The translations under genes and the position numbers were made by a program. Shown one piece after another: positions 1 through 7,224 of a DNA stretch of 64,000 nucleotides. Within the stretch, counting starts at the first letter, position 1, and every line of letters starts with the position of its first letter. A model generated the notes under the pieces. That model was not told the origin of the DNA and did not search any database. It saw nothing but the letters and a program-made list of their open reading frames with translations. The DNA is taken from contig JAWLFJ010000001.1 of NCBI GenBank assembly GCA_041685625.1, forward strand, positions 41,097 through 105,096, given 5' to 3'. Source of the stretch: Albimonas sp041685625 (GTDB lineage: Bacteria > Pseudomonadota > Alphaproteobacteria > Rhodobacterales > Rhodobacteraceae).

Positions 1-259
1 CGAGGCCGTCCTCGTGCAGGGCCCCGGTGAGGGCGAGGCTTGCGGCGAGGGCGAGGAGGGCGGCGACGGGCGCCGGCAGCGCCGCGGCGGCGGCGTAGAC
101 GAGCGCGGCCGCGAGGCCGACGGCGGCGCCGGCCAGCGGGAACCAGCGCGCGGCGGCGGCGAGACCGCCGGGCGCGCCCCAGGCGGCGGCGGGGACCGGC
201 AGGCGGGTCAGGAAGCCGAGGGCGTGCAGCGCCCGGAGGGGTTCGTCGGCGAGGGCCAT
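1..259 (-). CDS. cobS: Adenosylcobinamide-GDP ribazoletransferase, N-terminal part (runs off left edge)
   Basis: CobS joins adenosylcobinamide-GDP to alpha-ribazole in the last steps of cobalamin assembly and is an integral membrane enzyme. Reading the minus strand from the ATG at 259 gives about 86 residues. They show the family's N-terminal pattern: FLTRLPVP near residue 15, RWFPLAGAAVG near 35, then an Ala/Leu-rich membrane segment ending in TGALHEDGL just at the window edge. The HEDG(L) motif is characteristic of CobS. The rest of the gene lies to the left of the window. No cobalamin riboswitch was recognised in the 320 bases upstream of the start. Confidence 0.85.
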   Translation of the reverse strand, partial: MALADEPLRALHALGFLTRLPVPAAAWGAPGGLAAAARWFPLAGAAVGLAAALVYAAAAALPAPVAALLALAASLALTGALHEDGL

Positions 260-580
260 GACGACCGGTCATAGCCGGGGCGCGGCGGCGAGGGGAGGGG
301 GGGCGGGGTCGCGCGGGCGGCGACGCGCCCCTGTCGGACGCCGGCGACGAGTCGCGGCGGCGCCGAAGATTCGGGGCGGGATCGCCGGGCTCGACCCGCG
401 CGGCGGGGCGGGTCGAACCGCTTGCGCCCGATCGTCCGGCGCCGGGGACGTCCGGCGCATCGGTCGAGGGGCTCGGGTCGTGGCCGCGAACGGCGCGTCC
501 AGGGCGCGGCATGCGGAGGTCGAGAGGCGCGGGCCGGCCGAGGGAGCGGCTGGCGCCGGGTCCTGCGCCGCGGGGAGGGC
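260..580. other. Intergenic region, upstream of cobS
   Basis: About 320 bases with no convincing gene. Open frames on both strands here are Arg/Ala/Gly-rich products of the high GC content, with no ribosome-binding site or recognisable motif. It should contain the cobS promoter (minus strand), but I cannot point to one. Confidence 0.5.
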
Positions 581-624
581 GCCCCGGACGACCCGCGATC
601 GGCTTCGCGGGGGTCGTCCGGGGC
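581..624 (-). terminator. Hairpin downstream of sodC
   Basis: A perfect 14-bp inverted repeat (GCCCCGGACGACCC at 581-594 and its complement at 611-624, 16-nt loop) lies 25 bases past the sodC stop codon. It is positioned to end the sodC transcript. There is no clear U-tract, so this is a stem-only terminator call. Confidence 0.6.
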
Positions 625-648
625 GCGAAGGGCGAGGGCGGCGCCCGC

Positions 649-1170
649 TCAGCCGTTCTCCTCGATCACGCCGCAGGCGATGCGGCCGCCGGCGCTGTCG
701 ACGTCGCGGTAGTCGTCGGGCTCGGCGTGGACCATGAGCGCGGCGCCGTCGTCGTCGAGGATCGCGGTCGGTCCGTCGTGCAGCGTGGCGCGGGCGTTCA
801 GGATCGACGCGTGGGCGCGGCCGTCCTCGCCCACATGCAGGTTCGGCATGTCGCCCGGATGCGGCAGGCGAGTCGCGGCGAAGCCGTGGGGGCGGCCCTG
901 CGGCGCGAAGTGACCGCCGGCGGCCTCGAAGTCGGGCGAGCAGGCGCCGGTCTCGTGGATGTGGAAGCCGTGCTCGCCGGCGGGCAGGTCGCGGGCGTCG
1001 ATCGTGACGAGGAGGCCGGCGGGCAGCTCGCGCAGCGTCGCCTCGCCGACCGTGTCGCCGTCGGCGTTCTCGAGCGTGGCGCGGGCCGTCGGCACGTCCT
1101 GCGCCGCGAGGGTCGCGGGCGCGGCGAGCAGCGCGGCGGCGAGGGCGAAGGGGGCGTGGCGGAGGGTCAT
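649..1170 (-). CDS. sodC: Cu/Zn superoxide dismutase, secreted
   Basis: Dismutates superoxide to oxygen and hydrogen peroxide in the periplasm. The 173-residue product has a signal peptide (hydrophobic Ala/Leu run, cleavage near AAQ at about residue 22). It then carries the bacterial SodC copper and zinc ligands: GFHIHETG, GGHFAPQG, the LHV motif, HAEPDDY, and the C-terminal GGRIACGVI. The start at 1170 was chosen because AAGGAG lies 6 bases upstream and the signal peptide begins there; a longer frame from 1251 has neither. It is divergent from dusA. Confidence 0.93.
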   Translation of the reverse strand: MTLRHAPFALAAALLAAPATLAAQDVPTARATLENADGDTVGEATLRELPAGLLVTIDARDLPAGEHGFHIHETGACSPDFEAAGGHFAPQGRPHGFAATRLPHPGDMPNLHVGEDGRAHASILNARATLHDGPTAILDDDGAALMVHAEPDDYRDVDSAGGRIACGVIEENG

Positions 1171-1325
1171 GGCGGCTCCTTGCTCATCTGCGGCGGCGGG
1201 CTCGCCCGCCGGATGCCTCTGTGGCCCGAACGGTCGAAGACGAGGCAGCAACGCCCCGGAGGCGGGGAGCGTTCCCCGGGGGCGCGGCCTTGACCCTGCG
1301 GCGCGGAGGGGGCACCTGCCGCCGC

Positions 1326-2333
1326 ATGATCGCGGATCGACCCGAGCGACGGCTCTCCGTCGCGCCGATGATGGACTGGACGGACCGGCATTGCCGCGTC
1401 CTGCACCGGCGGCTGAGCCGCCGGGCGCTGCTCTACACGGAGATGGTCGTGGCCTCGGCCGTGGTTCGCGGCGATGCCGCGCGGCTGCTGCGCTGGCGTC
1501 CGGAGCGGGAGGGGGCGGTGGCGCTGCAGCTCGGCGGCTCCGATCCGAAGGTGTTGGCGGAGGCGGTTCGGATCGCCTCCGGCTTCGGTTACGCCGAGGT
1601 CAACCTCAATGTCGGCTGTCCCTCGGACCGCGTGCAGGGAGGGCGTTTCGGGGCCTGCCTGATGCGCGAGCCGGAGCGGGTGGCGGCCTGCGTCGCGGCG
1701 ATGATCGGCGCGAGCGTGGCCGAAGACGGCCCGGAGATCACGGTGAAGTGCCGGATCGGGGTGGACGAGCAGGACCCCGCCGCGGTTTTGCCGGCGTTTC
1801 TCGACCGTGTGGAGGGCGCGGGCGTGCGCAGCGTGGCGGTGCATGCGCGCAAGGCCTGGCTGCAGGGCCTTTCGCCGAAGGAGAACCGGGAGGTCCCGCC
1901 GCTGGACCATGCGCTGGTGGAGGCGGCGAAGGCGGCGCGGCCCGGCATGGAGATCGTGCTGAACGGCGGGATCGGCTCGCTCGACGCCGCGGAGGCGGCG
2001 CTGGCGAGGGGCCTCGACGGGGTGATGATCGGCCGCGCGGCATGGAACGATCCCGGCGGGGTGTTGGCGGGGGCCGACCGGCGGATCTTCGGCGAGGCGG
2101 GGCCGGAAGCCGATCCGGAGGCTGCGGCGCGGGACCTGCTCGGCTATGTCGAGGAGGAGCTCGCCGCGGGCGAGCGGCTGCATCGGATCGTGAAGCCGTG
2201 GCTCGGGCTCTTCGCGGGGCGCCGGGGGGCGCGGGCCTTCCGGCGCGTGCTGTCCGAGGAGGCGCGGGCGCCGGGCGCGGGGCCCGAAGTGGTCGAGCGG
2301 GCGCTGGCGGCGCTGGAGCCGGTCGCGGCCTGA
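1326..2333 (+). CDS. dusA: tRNA-dihydrouridine synthase A
   Basis: FMN-dependent reduction of uridines in the tRNA D-loop (U20/U20a in the DusA class). The 335-residue product begins MIADRPERRLSVAPMMDWTD, whose APMMDWTDRH is the DusA N-terminal signature. Further family motifs are LQLGGSDP, NLNVGCPSDRVQ with the catalytic Cys of the NxGCPS loop, KCRIGVD, HARKAWLQGLSPKENR, LNGGI and MIGRAAW. Length fits DusA (about 320-345). The ATG at 1326 is preferred because an upstream extension to 1221 is low complexity. Confidence 0.95.
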   Translation: MIADRPERRLSVAPMMDWTDRHCRVLHRRLSRRALLYTEMVVASAVVRGDAARLLRWRPEREGAVALQLGGSDPKVLAEAVRIASGFGYAEVNLNVGCPSDRVQGGRFGACLMREPERVAACVAAMIGASVAEDGPEITVKCRIGVDEQDPAAVLPAFLDRVEGAGVRSVAVHARKAWLQGLSPKENREVPPLDHALVEAAKAARPGMEIVLNGGIGSLDAAEAALARGLDGVMIGRAAWNDPGGVLAGADRRIFGEAGPEADPEAAARDLLGYVEEELAAGERLHRIVKPWLGLFAGRRGARAFRRVLSEEARAPGAGPEVVERALAALEPVAA

Positions 2334-2340
2334 TCGCGCC

Positions 2341-2392
2341 GGGCGGGCCGTCGGACGCCCCGAGCGCCGCCTTCGGCGGCGCCGGCCCGCCC
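2341..2392. terminator. GC-rich stem-loop after dusA
   Basis: Nested inverted repeat directly after the dusA stop. The outer arms are GGGCGGGCC (2341-2349) and GGCCCGCCC (2384-2392). The inner 8-bp stem GCGCCGCC/GGCGGCGC (2364-2382) has a TTC loop. Likely part of the terminator between convergent dusA and the DUF1289 gene. Confidence 0.5.
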
Positions 2393-2573
2393 GCCAGCCT
2401 GCGCCCGGTTTCCCATGGTCCCTTTTCGGATGCAGCGCTCGGGGTGCGGGGCGCGGGGGGCCTGATGGCGGGCGGCGCGCGTCTCCGGGCGCGGCCGTCT
2501 CCGCCGCGCCGAGCGGCGGTCACGGGGCGCGTGCCGGCCCGCCCGGCGTCGCCCGGTCCGCAGCGGAGCGCCC

Positions 2574-2613
2574 GCGGCGCCGTGACGGGTCCGAAGGACC
2601 CCCACGGCGCCGC
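2574..2613. terminator. Long stem-loop between convergent genes
   Basis: An 11-bp perfect outer stem (GCGGCGCCGTG at 2574-2584, complement at 2603-2613) continues after a small mismatch into a 6-bp GGGTCC/GGACCC stem with a GAA loop. It can form on either strand and sits between the convergent dusA and DUF1289 genes. Confidence 0.5.
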
Positions 2614-2628
2614 CCGGCCCAAGCTCGC

Positions 2629-2652
2629 GGCGTCTCCCGCAAGGGAGACGCC
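2629..2652. terminator. Stem-loop with GCAA tetraloop
   Basis: A perfect 10-bp stem GGCGTCTCCC/GGGAGACGCC closed by GCAA, a GNRA-type tetraloop on the plus strand (TTGC on the minus). It lies 28 bases past the stop of the minus-strand DUF1289 gene and probably terminates the ccmI-ruvX-DUF1289 transcript. Confidence 0.55.
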
Positions 2653-2679
2653 GGCGGCGCGGGAGCCCCGGCGGCGGAG

Positions 2680-2919
2680 TCAGTCGGGCGGGCGGCGTCG
2701 GCTCGGGCGGTCGGCCTTGACGGCGTCGCGGAGCGTCGCGGCGCGGGACGGCAGTTGGTCCATGATCTCGCGGCGGCGCTCCGGCGTCAGGCGCGTCCAG
2801 GCGGCGATCTCGTCGCCGCTGCGAAGGCAGCCGAGGCAGAGCTTCGCCCCGGGGTGCAGCACGCAGAGCTTGATGCAGGGGCTTTCGATCGCTTCCCGAC
2901 GCCGGGCCGGCTCGCTCAT
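2680..2919 (-). CDS. DUF1289 family protein
   Basis: A 79-residue protein with the DUF1289 signature: ESPCIKLCVLHP followed by LCLGCLRSGDEIAAW and LTPERRREIM. The four conserved cysteines suggest a metal or Fe-S site, but the molecular role is unknown. Its ATG overlaps the ruvX stop in an ATGA arrangement, so it is the last gene of the ccmI-ruvX-DUF1289 operon and probably translationally coupled. Confidence 0.88.
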   Translation of the reverse strand: MSEPARRREAIESPCIKLCVLHPGAKLCLGCLRSGDEIAAWTRLTPERRREIMDQLPSRAATLRDAVKADRPSRRRPPD

Positions 2920-3407
2920 GCGTCTGGCTCGCGCGCCAGCACGGCGAGGCGGTCGAGCGCCGCCTGCAGGATCAGGGCGGCGGCGACGTGGTCGATGACC
3001 TCGGCGCGGCGGCGGCGCGAGGTGTCGGCCTCGAGCAGCGCGCGCTCGGCGGCGACGGTGGTCAGGCGTTCGTCCTGCAGGGCGATGGGCGCCTCGGTCA
3101 GCCGCGAGAAGTTGCGGGCGAAGGCGCGGGCGCTGTCGGCGCCGGGCCCCTCGCGGCCCGACATCTCCACCGGCAGGCCGACGATCCAGCCGCCGATCTC
3201 GCGGCCCTTCATGAGCTCCAGCAGCGCCATCGCGTCGGGCGTGAACTTGCGGCCGCGACGGAGCGTCGTCAGCGGAGAGGCGATGCTGCGCCCCGCGTCC
3301 GAGACCGCGACGCCGACGGTCTTGGTCCCGAGATCGAGGCCGACGAGCTGCGCGCGCGGGCCGAGGCGCGAGGCGAGCGCCTCGAGCGGCAGGATCTCCG
3401 CCGTCAC
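2916..3407 (-). CDS. ruvX: Putative pre-16S rRNA nuclease / Holliday-junction resolvase-like protein (YqgF family)
   Basis: The 163-residue product has the RNase H-like fold signature of the YqgF/RuvX family: LVGLDLGTKTVGVAVSD with the first catalytic Asp, WIVGLPVEMSGREGP, DERLTTVAAE and a C-terminal IDHVAAALILQ with the last acidic residue. Members act in 16S rRNA 5'-end maturation. The GTG start at 3407 overlaps the ccmI stop by 4 bp (GTGA) and follows GGAGGACGGAGA, so the two genes are coupled. Antisense frames across this stretch are far longer but lack motifs. Confidence 0.92.
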   Translation of the reverse strand: MTAEILPLEALASRLGPRAQLVGLDLGTKTVGVAVSDAGRSIASPLTTLRRGRKFTPDAMALLELMKGREIGGWIVGLPVEMSGREGPGADSARAFARNFSRLTEAPIALQDERLTTVAAERALLEADTSRRRRAEVIDHVAAALILQAALDRLAVLAREPDA

Positions 3408-4708
3408 TCTCCGTCCTCCCGCCTGACCGGACCGGCGGCGGGCGGGGTCGCGGCGTTGGGATGGGCGGAGAGGTCGGCCCCGGCCTCCTCCGCCGCCCCG
3501 CGCAGGAAATCGAGGGCGTCGGGCGCGTCGGCGAAGGCGCGGCGGGCGTCGGCCCAGATGCGGGTCGCGTCGTCGGGCCGGCCGAGCACGCCGTAGGCGC
3601 GGAGCAGGCGGGCCCATTCGTCGGGGCCGCCCCCCTCCTCCGCGAGGCGGGCCTCGAGCCGCGAGACCATGCCCTCGATCATCTCGGCGCGGGAGGCGGC
3701 GTCCATCTCCTCGGCGGCGGCCATCTCCTCCCGGCCCGGGCCGGGGAGGGGACGGGGGGCGTCGGCGGCGCGTTCGAGTTCGGGGATCTGCGCGCGGAGC
3801 GCGGGGACCCAGGGCGCGTCCTCCGGGCTCTCGGCCAGCAGGGCGCGCCAGAGGTTGAGCGCCATGCCGGGCTGGCCGTTCTGCGCGAGGGCGAGGCCGG
3901 CGTAGTAGCGCGCCACGGGCTCGGAGGGATCGAGCTGCAGGGCGCGGGCGAGGCGGCTCTCGGCCTCCGGCGAGACGTAGCCGCCGGCGGCGAGGATCAT
4001 CGCTTCGCCGAGCTGGGCGAGATCCTCGGCGGTGGCGGCCTCGCCGAGGAGGGCGATCACCTCCTCCTGCACCTGCCGGGCCTCCCTCGCCTCGCCGAGG
4101 CGGAGCAGCGAGCCCGCGAGCAGGCGCCGCCCCTGCACGTCGTCCGGGCGTTCGTCGACGATCCGGCGCAGGCGCGCGACGAGGTCGCGGAGTTCCGCCG
4201 ACTCGGCCGTCGGCTCCGGGGCCGGGAGGGCGCCGTCGGCTTCCGCCTGGTCGCGGGCGGCGGCGAAGCGCTCGGCCTCGGCCTGGCTGGGGCGGGGCGT
4301 CTCTGCGCGGCGGCTCTCCTCGGCGCGCTGGGCGAGGGGGAGGTCCGGGCGGCCCGGCTCGCCGATCAGGGCGTAGAGCCCGGCGCCCCCGCCGAGCGCG
4401 AGCAGGACGAGGCCGGCGGCGAGCGCCTGCGAGTGCCGACGCGGCGCGGGGGCGGCGGAGGTCGAGTCCCGCGCCTCGAGGTCGGCGGCGAGAAGACGGC
4501 GCGAGATCTCGGCGCGGGCGCCGGCGGCCTCGCCCGCGGTCAGCACGCCGCGCTCGACGTCGCGGTCGAGGCTGCGGAGCTGGTCGCGGAACACCTGCAG
4601 GTCGTGCTCGGCCCGGGGCGGCGCCGGGGCGCGGGCGGAGATCAGCGGACGGACGAGCCAGAGCGCGGCGAGCAGCGCGGCGGCGGCGGCGAGGAGCCAG
4701 AAGGGCAT
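3404..4708 (-). CDS. ccmI: c-type cytochrome biogenesis protein CcmI
   Basis: CcmI is the apocytochrome c chaperone of the System I haem-ligation complex. The 434-residue product has two N-terminal membrane segments (about residues 2-20 and 95-115) flanking a cytoplasmic Leu-zipper-like loop with LDRDVERGVLTAGEA, then a periplasmic TPR-containing C-terminal half. Start MPFWLL at 4708 has AGGAG 5 bases upstream. It is here away from other ccm genes, with ruvX downstream overlapping by 4 bp. Confidence 0.88.
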   Translation of the reverse strand: MPFWLLAAAAALLAALWLVRPLISARAPAPPRAEHDLQVFRDQLRSLDRDVERGVLTAGEAAGARAEISRRLLAADLEARDSTSAAPAPRRHSQALAAGLVLLALGGGAGLYALIGEPGRPDLPLAQRAEESRRAETPRPSQAEAERFAAARDQAEADGALPAPEPTAESAELRDLVARLRRIVDERPDDVQGRRLLAGSLLRLGEAREARQVQEEVIALLGEAATAEDLAQLGEAMILAAGGYVSPEAESRLARALQLDPSEPVARYYAGLALAQNGQPGMALNLWRALLAESPEDAPWVPALRAQIPELERAADAPRPLPGPGREEMAAAEEMDAASRAEMIEGMVSRLEARLAEEGGGPDEWARLLRAYGVLGRPDDATRIWADARRAFADAPDALDFLRGAAEEAGADLSAHPNAATPPAAGPVRREDGE

Positions 4709-5060
4709 GGCGCTCCTGCGGGGCGTGGCGTGGCGGCGTCGGGCGTCCTGCGGACGGACGCTCGGGGAGGCGGACGTTAGCGGCAGCGGCCGGCGGCGTC
4801 CATCGGGCGGGACCCGCCGCGGCGTCGCGCCGGGATGACGGTGACGTGAGCGGTCTTGGGGGAGGGCCGGGGCGCCGCGCGGCGCGCGACGCGGGGGTCG
4901 GCCGGGGTGCGGCGGCGCGTCGCGGCCGGTCGGTCGGGTTCGGACATGCGGGCGGCGCATTCGGGGGCTGCGTCGCGGCGCGTCCGGTGCATGTATCGGC
5001 GCGTCGGGGCGCGCGGAGTCGCGCGGCCCGCCGTTCCGCGAGGCAGGAGGGAAGCGCCGC
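4709..5060. other. Divergent promoter region ccmI / soxB
   Basis: 350 bases between the divergent ccmI and soxB starts. It should hold both promoters. I found no convincing -35/-10 pair, LexA box or palindrome, only the soxB Shine-Dalgarno (AGGAGG, 12 bases before the ATG). Open frames here are GC artefacts. Confidence 0.5.
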
Positions 5061-6305
5061 ATGACCCGCTATTCGGTCTTCGCCATCGCGCGGGAGGCGC
5101 GGCGCTTCCATTCGGGTTGGGAGCGGGCATGGCGCTCGCCCGAGCCGAAGGGCGAGTACGACGTCGTGATCGTCGGCGGCGGGGGGCACGGGCTGGCGAC
5201 GGCCTACTACCTCGCCAAGGAGCACGGCGTCCGGAACGTCGCGGTGCTGGAGAAGGGCTGGCTCGGCGGCGGCAACACCGGGCGCAACACGACGATCATC
5301 CGGTCGAACTACCTGCGCCCGCCCTCGACGGCGATCTACGAGAAGGCGCGGCGGCTTTACGAGACGCTGAGCGGGGAGCTGAACTTCAACATCATGTTCT
5401 CGCCCCGCGGCGTGCTGATGCTGTGCCAGACGGAGCACGAGCTGCGCGCGATGCGCCGCACCGAGAGCGCGAACCGGGCGGCGGGGGTGAAGACCGAGAT
5501 GGTCTCGCCCGCCAAGGCGAAGGAACTCTGCCCGATCCTCAACGTGAAGGGGCCGCGCTATCCGGTGCTCGGCGGGCTCTGGCAGGCGCGCGGCGGGACA
5601 GCGCGGCACGACGCGGTGGCCTGGGGCTATGCGCGGGCGGCGAGCGATCTGGGCGTGGACATCGTGCAGAACTGCGAGGTCACCGGGATCGAGCGGGACG
5701 GCGAGGGGGTGCGGGCGGTGCGCACCAGCCGGGGCGAGATCCGGACGCGCAAGCTGGCGATCGTGGTGGCCGGGCATTCCGGCGTGCTGGCGGAGATGGC
5801 GGGCTTCCGGCTGCCGATCGAATCGGTGGCGCTGCAGGCGCTGGTCTCGGAGCCGGTGAAGCCGGTGATGGACATCGTGGTGATGGCCAACACCGTGCAC
5901 GGCTACATGAGCCAGTCCGACAAGGGCGAGCTGGTCATCGGCGGCGGCGCGGACGGCTACAACAACTACACCCAGCGCGGCAGCTTCCCGCAGGTCGAGG
6001 AGACGGTGCGGGCGCTGTGCGAGACCTTCCCGATCGTCAGCCGGCTGAAGATGCTGCGCCAGTGGGGCGGGATCGTGGACATGACCGGCGACCGCTCGCC
6101 GATCATCTCGAAGACGCCGGCGCCCGGGATCGTGATCAACTGCGGCTGGGGGACCGGCGGGTTCAAGGCGATCCCCGGCTCGGGCTGGGCGACGGCGGGG
6201 CTGATCGCGAAGGGCGAGGACCCGATCGCGGCGCCTTTCGGGCTGGAGCGGTTCCGGGAGGGGCGGATGATCGACGAGTCGGTCGCCGCGGCGGTGGCGC
6301 ATTGA
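5061..6305 (+). CDS. soxB: Sarcosine oxidase subunit beta
   Basis: Catalytic subunit of heterotetrameric sarcosine oxidase, which converts sarcosine to glycine, passing the one-carbon unit to tetrahydrofolate and electrons to oxygen (H2O2). The 414-residue protein has the FAD dinucleotide-binding motif VVIVGGGGHGLATAYYLAKE near residue 35, LGGGNTGRNTTIIRSNY, and GTARHDAVAWGY near residue 183, whose His corresponds to the covalent FMN attachment site. The C-terminal GWGTGGFKAIPGSG closes the fold. Strong AGGAGG upstream. It is the first gene of soxBDAG but is separated from soxD by 583 bases holding two antisense genes. Confidence 0.96.
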   Translation: MTRYSVFAIAREARRFHSGWERAWRSPEPKGEYDVVIVGGGGHGLATAYYLAKEHGVRNVAVLEKGWLGGGNTGRNTTIIRSNYLRPPSTAIYEKARRLYETLSGELNFNIMFSPRGVLMLCQTEHELRAMRRTESANRAAGVKTEMVSPAKAKELCPILNVKGPRYPVLGGLWQARGGTARHDAVAWGYARAASDLGVDIVQNCEVTGIERDGEGVRAVRTSRGEIRTRKLAIVVAGHSGVLAEMAGFRLPIESVALQALVSEPVKPVMDIVVMANTVHGYMSQSDKGELVIGGGADGYNNYTQRGSFPQVEETVRALCETFPIVSRLKMLRQWGGIVDMTGDRSPIISKTPAPGIVINCGWGTGGFKAIPGSGWATAGLIAKGEDPIAAPFGLERFREGRMIDESVAAAVAH

Positions 6306-6328
6306 CCGCCGCGGGCGCGGCCGGGGCG

Positions 6329-6613
6329 TCAGTCGCCGAAGGACTCGTCGAAGGGGGCGCCGTCGTCCTCGAGCTCCCAAGGCGCGCCGTCGTCGCCGGC
6401 TTCGTCGGCGAGGTGGACAGCGGCGGCGTGGGCGGCGCGGAACGCCTCGTGATGCGCGGCGGTCAGCGGATCGCCCCGGAGATCTGCGTGCCAGCGCGCA
6501 CCGGGGGGGAGGCTTCGGGCCAGTGCGGCTTCCGCGGCGCGGGCGGCCCCTGCGGCCGCCGGGCCGGCGGGGACGCGCCAGTCGAGGGGGTCGTGCAGGC
6601 CGTCGAGCGCCAT
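6329..6613 (-). CDS. Small protein of unknown function, predicted LexA-regulated
   Basis: A 94-residue acidic, Ala-rich protein I do not recognise. It starts MALDGLHDPLDWRVP, contains WHADLRGDPLTAAHHEAFRAAHAAA, and ends in an acidic tail (GAPWELEDDGAPFDESFGD). No membrane segment or signal peptide is apparent. The ATG at 6613 follows AAGGGAG with a 7-base gap, which supports real translation. It lies antisense between soxB and soxD. Two direct-repeat LexA boxes (6631-6645 and 6665-6679) lie 18 and 52 bases upstream of the start, so it is probably induced by DNA damage. The function is not inferable beyond that. Confidence 0.6.
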   Translation of the reverse strand: MALDGLHDPLDWRVPAGPAAAGAARAAEAALARSLPPGARWHADLRGDPLTAAHHEAFRAAHAAAVHLADEAGDDGAPWELEDDGAPFDESFGD

Positions 6614-6630
6614 GGGGTGTCTCCCTTGAT

Positions 6631-6645
6631 GTTCGTGGATTGTTC
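6631..6645 (-). promoter_or_regulatory. LexA (SOS) box, proximal
   Basis: GTTC-GTGGATT-GTTC on the plus strand, i.e. GAAC-N7-GAAC reading toward the small minus-strand gene. This exactly matches the alphaproteobacterial LexA operator (direct repeat with 7-bp spacer). It lies between a -10-like TGATAG and the ribosome-binding site, so bound LexA should block transcription. Confidence 0.75.
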
Positions 6646-6664
6646 CTATCACGTGGCGGCAATG

Positions 6665-6679
6665 GAACGCAACGGGAAC
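6665..6679 (-). promoter_or_regulatory. LexA (SOS) box, distal
   Basis: GAAC-GCAACGG-GAAC on the plus strand, again a perfect 4+7+4 direct repeat, 34 bp from the proximal box and in the opposite orientation. It overlaps the expected -35 region of the small gene ending at 6329. Two perfect boxes in 49 bp are unlikely by chance. Confidence 0.75.
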
Positions 6680-6685
6680 GTCGCC

Positions 6686-6823
6686 TCAGTCCTCGGCGTC
6701 TTCGGGCGATGCGACGCGGGCGCCGAGGATCGCGCCGGCCGCGAGCGACGCGAGGGCGCCGAGGATCAGGACGGCGAGGAGGGCGCCGGCGCCGGGCGGC
6801 GGCGGGTCGTCGGGATGGGGCAT
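6686..6823 (-). CDS. Small single-pass membrane protein, unknown
   Basis: A 45-residue peptide: a Pro-rich N-terminus (PHPDDPPPPG), one hydrophobic segment (ALLAVLILGALASLAAGAIL) and an acidic C-terminus. GGAGAG precedes the ATG at 6823 by 6 bases. It is divergent from soxD (65 bp apart) and upstream of the LexA-controlled small gene. Being too short for family assignment, it could be a small inner-membrane regulator or a chance frame. Confidence 0.4.
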   Translation of the reverse strand: MPHPDDPPPPGAGALLAVLILGALASLAAGAILGARVASPEDAED

Positions 6824-6888
6824 CGGGGTCTCTCCGGCTGGTTCGCCGGGAGGGATCGCGCGATTCGGGTTACGGAAGGGCTGAGGCC

Positions 6889-7224
6889 ATGCTGAGGCTG
6901 AGATGCCCCGTCTGCGGGGTCGAGGGCGAGGAGACGGAGTTCCATCCGGGCGGCGAGGCGCATCTGCGCCGCGAAGGGCCGGGGAGCGATGACGCGGCCT
7001 TCGCCGCCTATCTCTTCGAGCGGCGCAATCCGAAGGGCGTGCATTTCGAGCGCTGGCGGCACGCCTACGGTTGCGGGAAGTGGTTCCACGTCGCGCGCTG
7101 CACGGCGACGATGGAGGTGTTCGCGGAATATTCCGCCGAGGTCTCCGCGCCGCCGGAGGACGTGATCGAGCGCATCCGGGCGCGGCGGCCGGGGTTCGGG
7201 TCTCCGTTCGGGGAGGGCGCGTGA
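6889..7224 (+). CDS. soxD: Sarcosine oxidase subunit delta
   Basis: Small zinc-binding subunit of heterotetrameric sarcosine oxidase. The 111-residue product has CPVCG at residues 6-10 (two zinc Cys), the typical FERRNPKGVHFERWRHAYGC stretch with the remaining His and Cys ligands (about 58 and 62), then KWFHVARCTATMEV. Its stop overlaps the soxA start by one base (TGATG), indicating coupled translation. No strong Shine-Dalgarno is seen before its ATG (only GGAAGGGCTGAGGCC). Confidence 0.94.
   Translation: MLRLRCPVCGVEGEETEFHPGGEAHLRREGPGSDDAAFAAYLFERRNPKGVHFERWRHAYGCGKWFHVARCTATMEVFAEYSAEVSAPPEDVIERIRARRPGFGSPFGEGA

Noticed and set aside
260..580. Cobalamin riboswitch upstream of cobS
   Set aside because: None of the conserved cobalamin riboswitch blocks could be recognised.
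2916..6662. Very long open frame on the minus strand passing through soxB and ccmI
   Set aside because: Only its 3' end (ruvX) codes for a recognisable protein. The rest is Arg/Pro/Ala-rich antisense to soxB or out of frame with ccmI, an effect of very high GC. Similar long shadows opposite soxA, ligA, the TRAP permease and the glycosyltransferases were left out.
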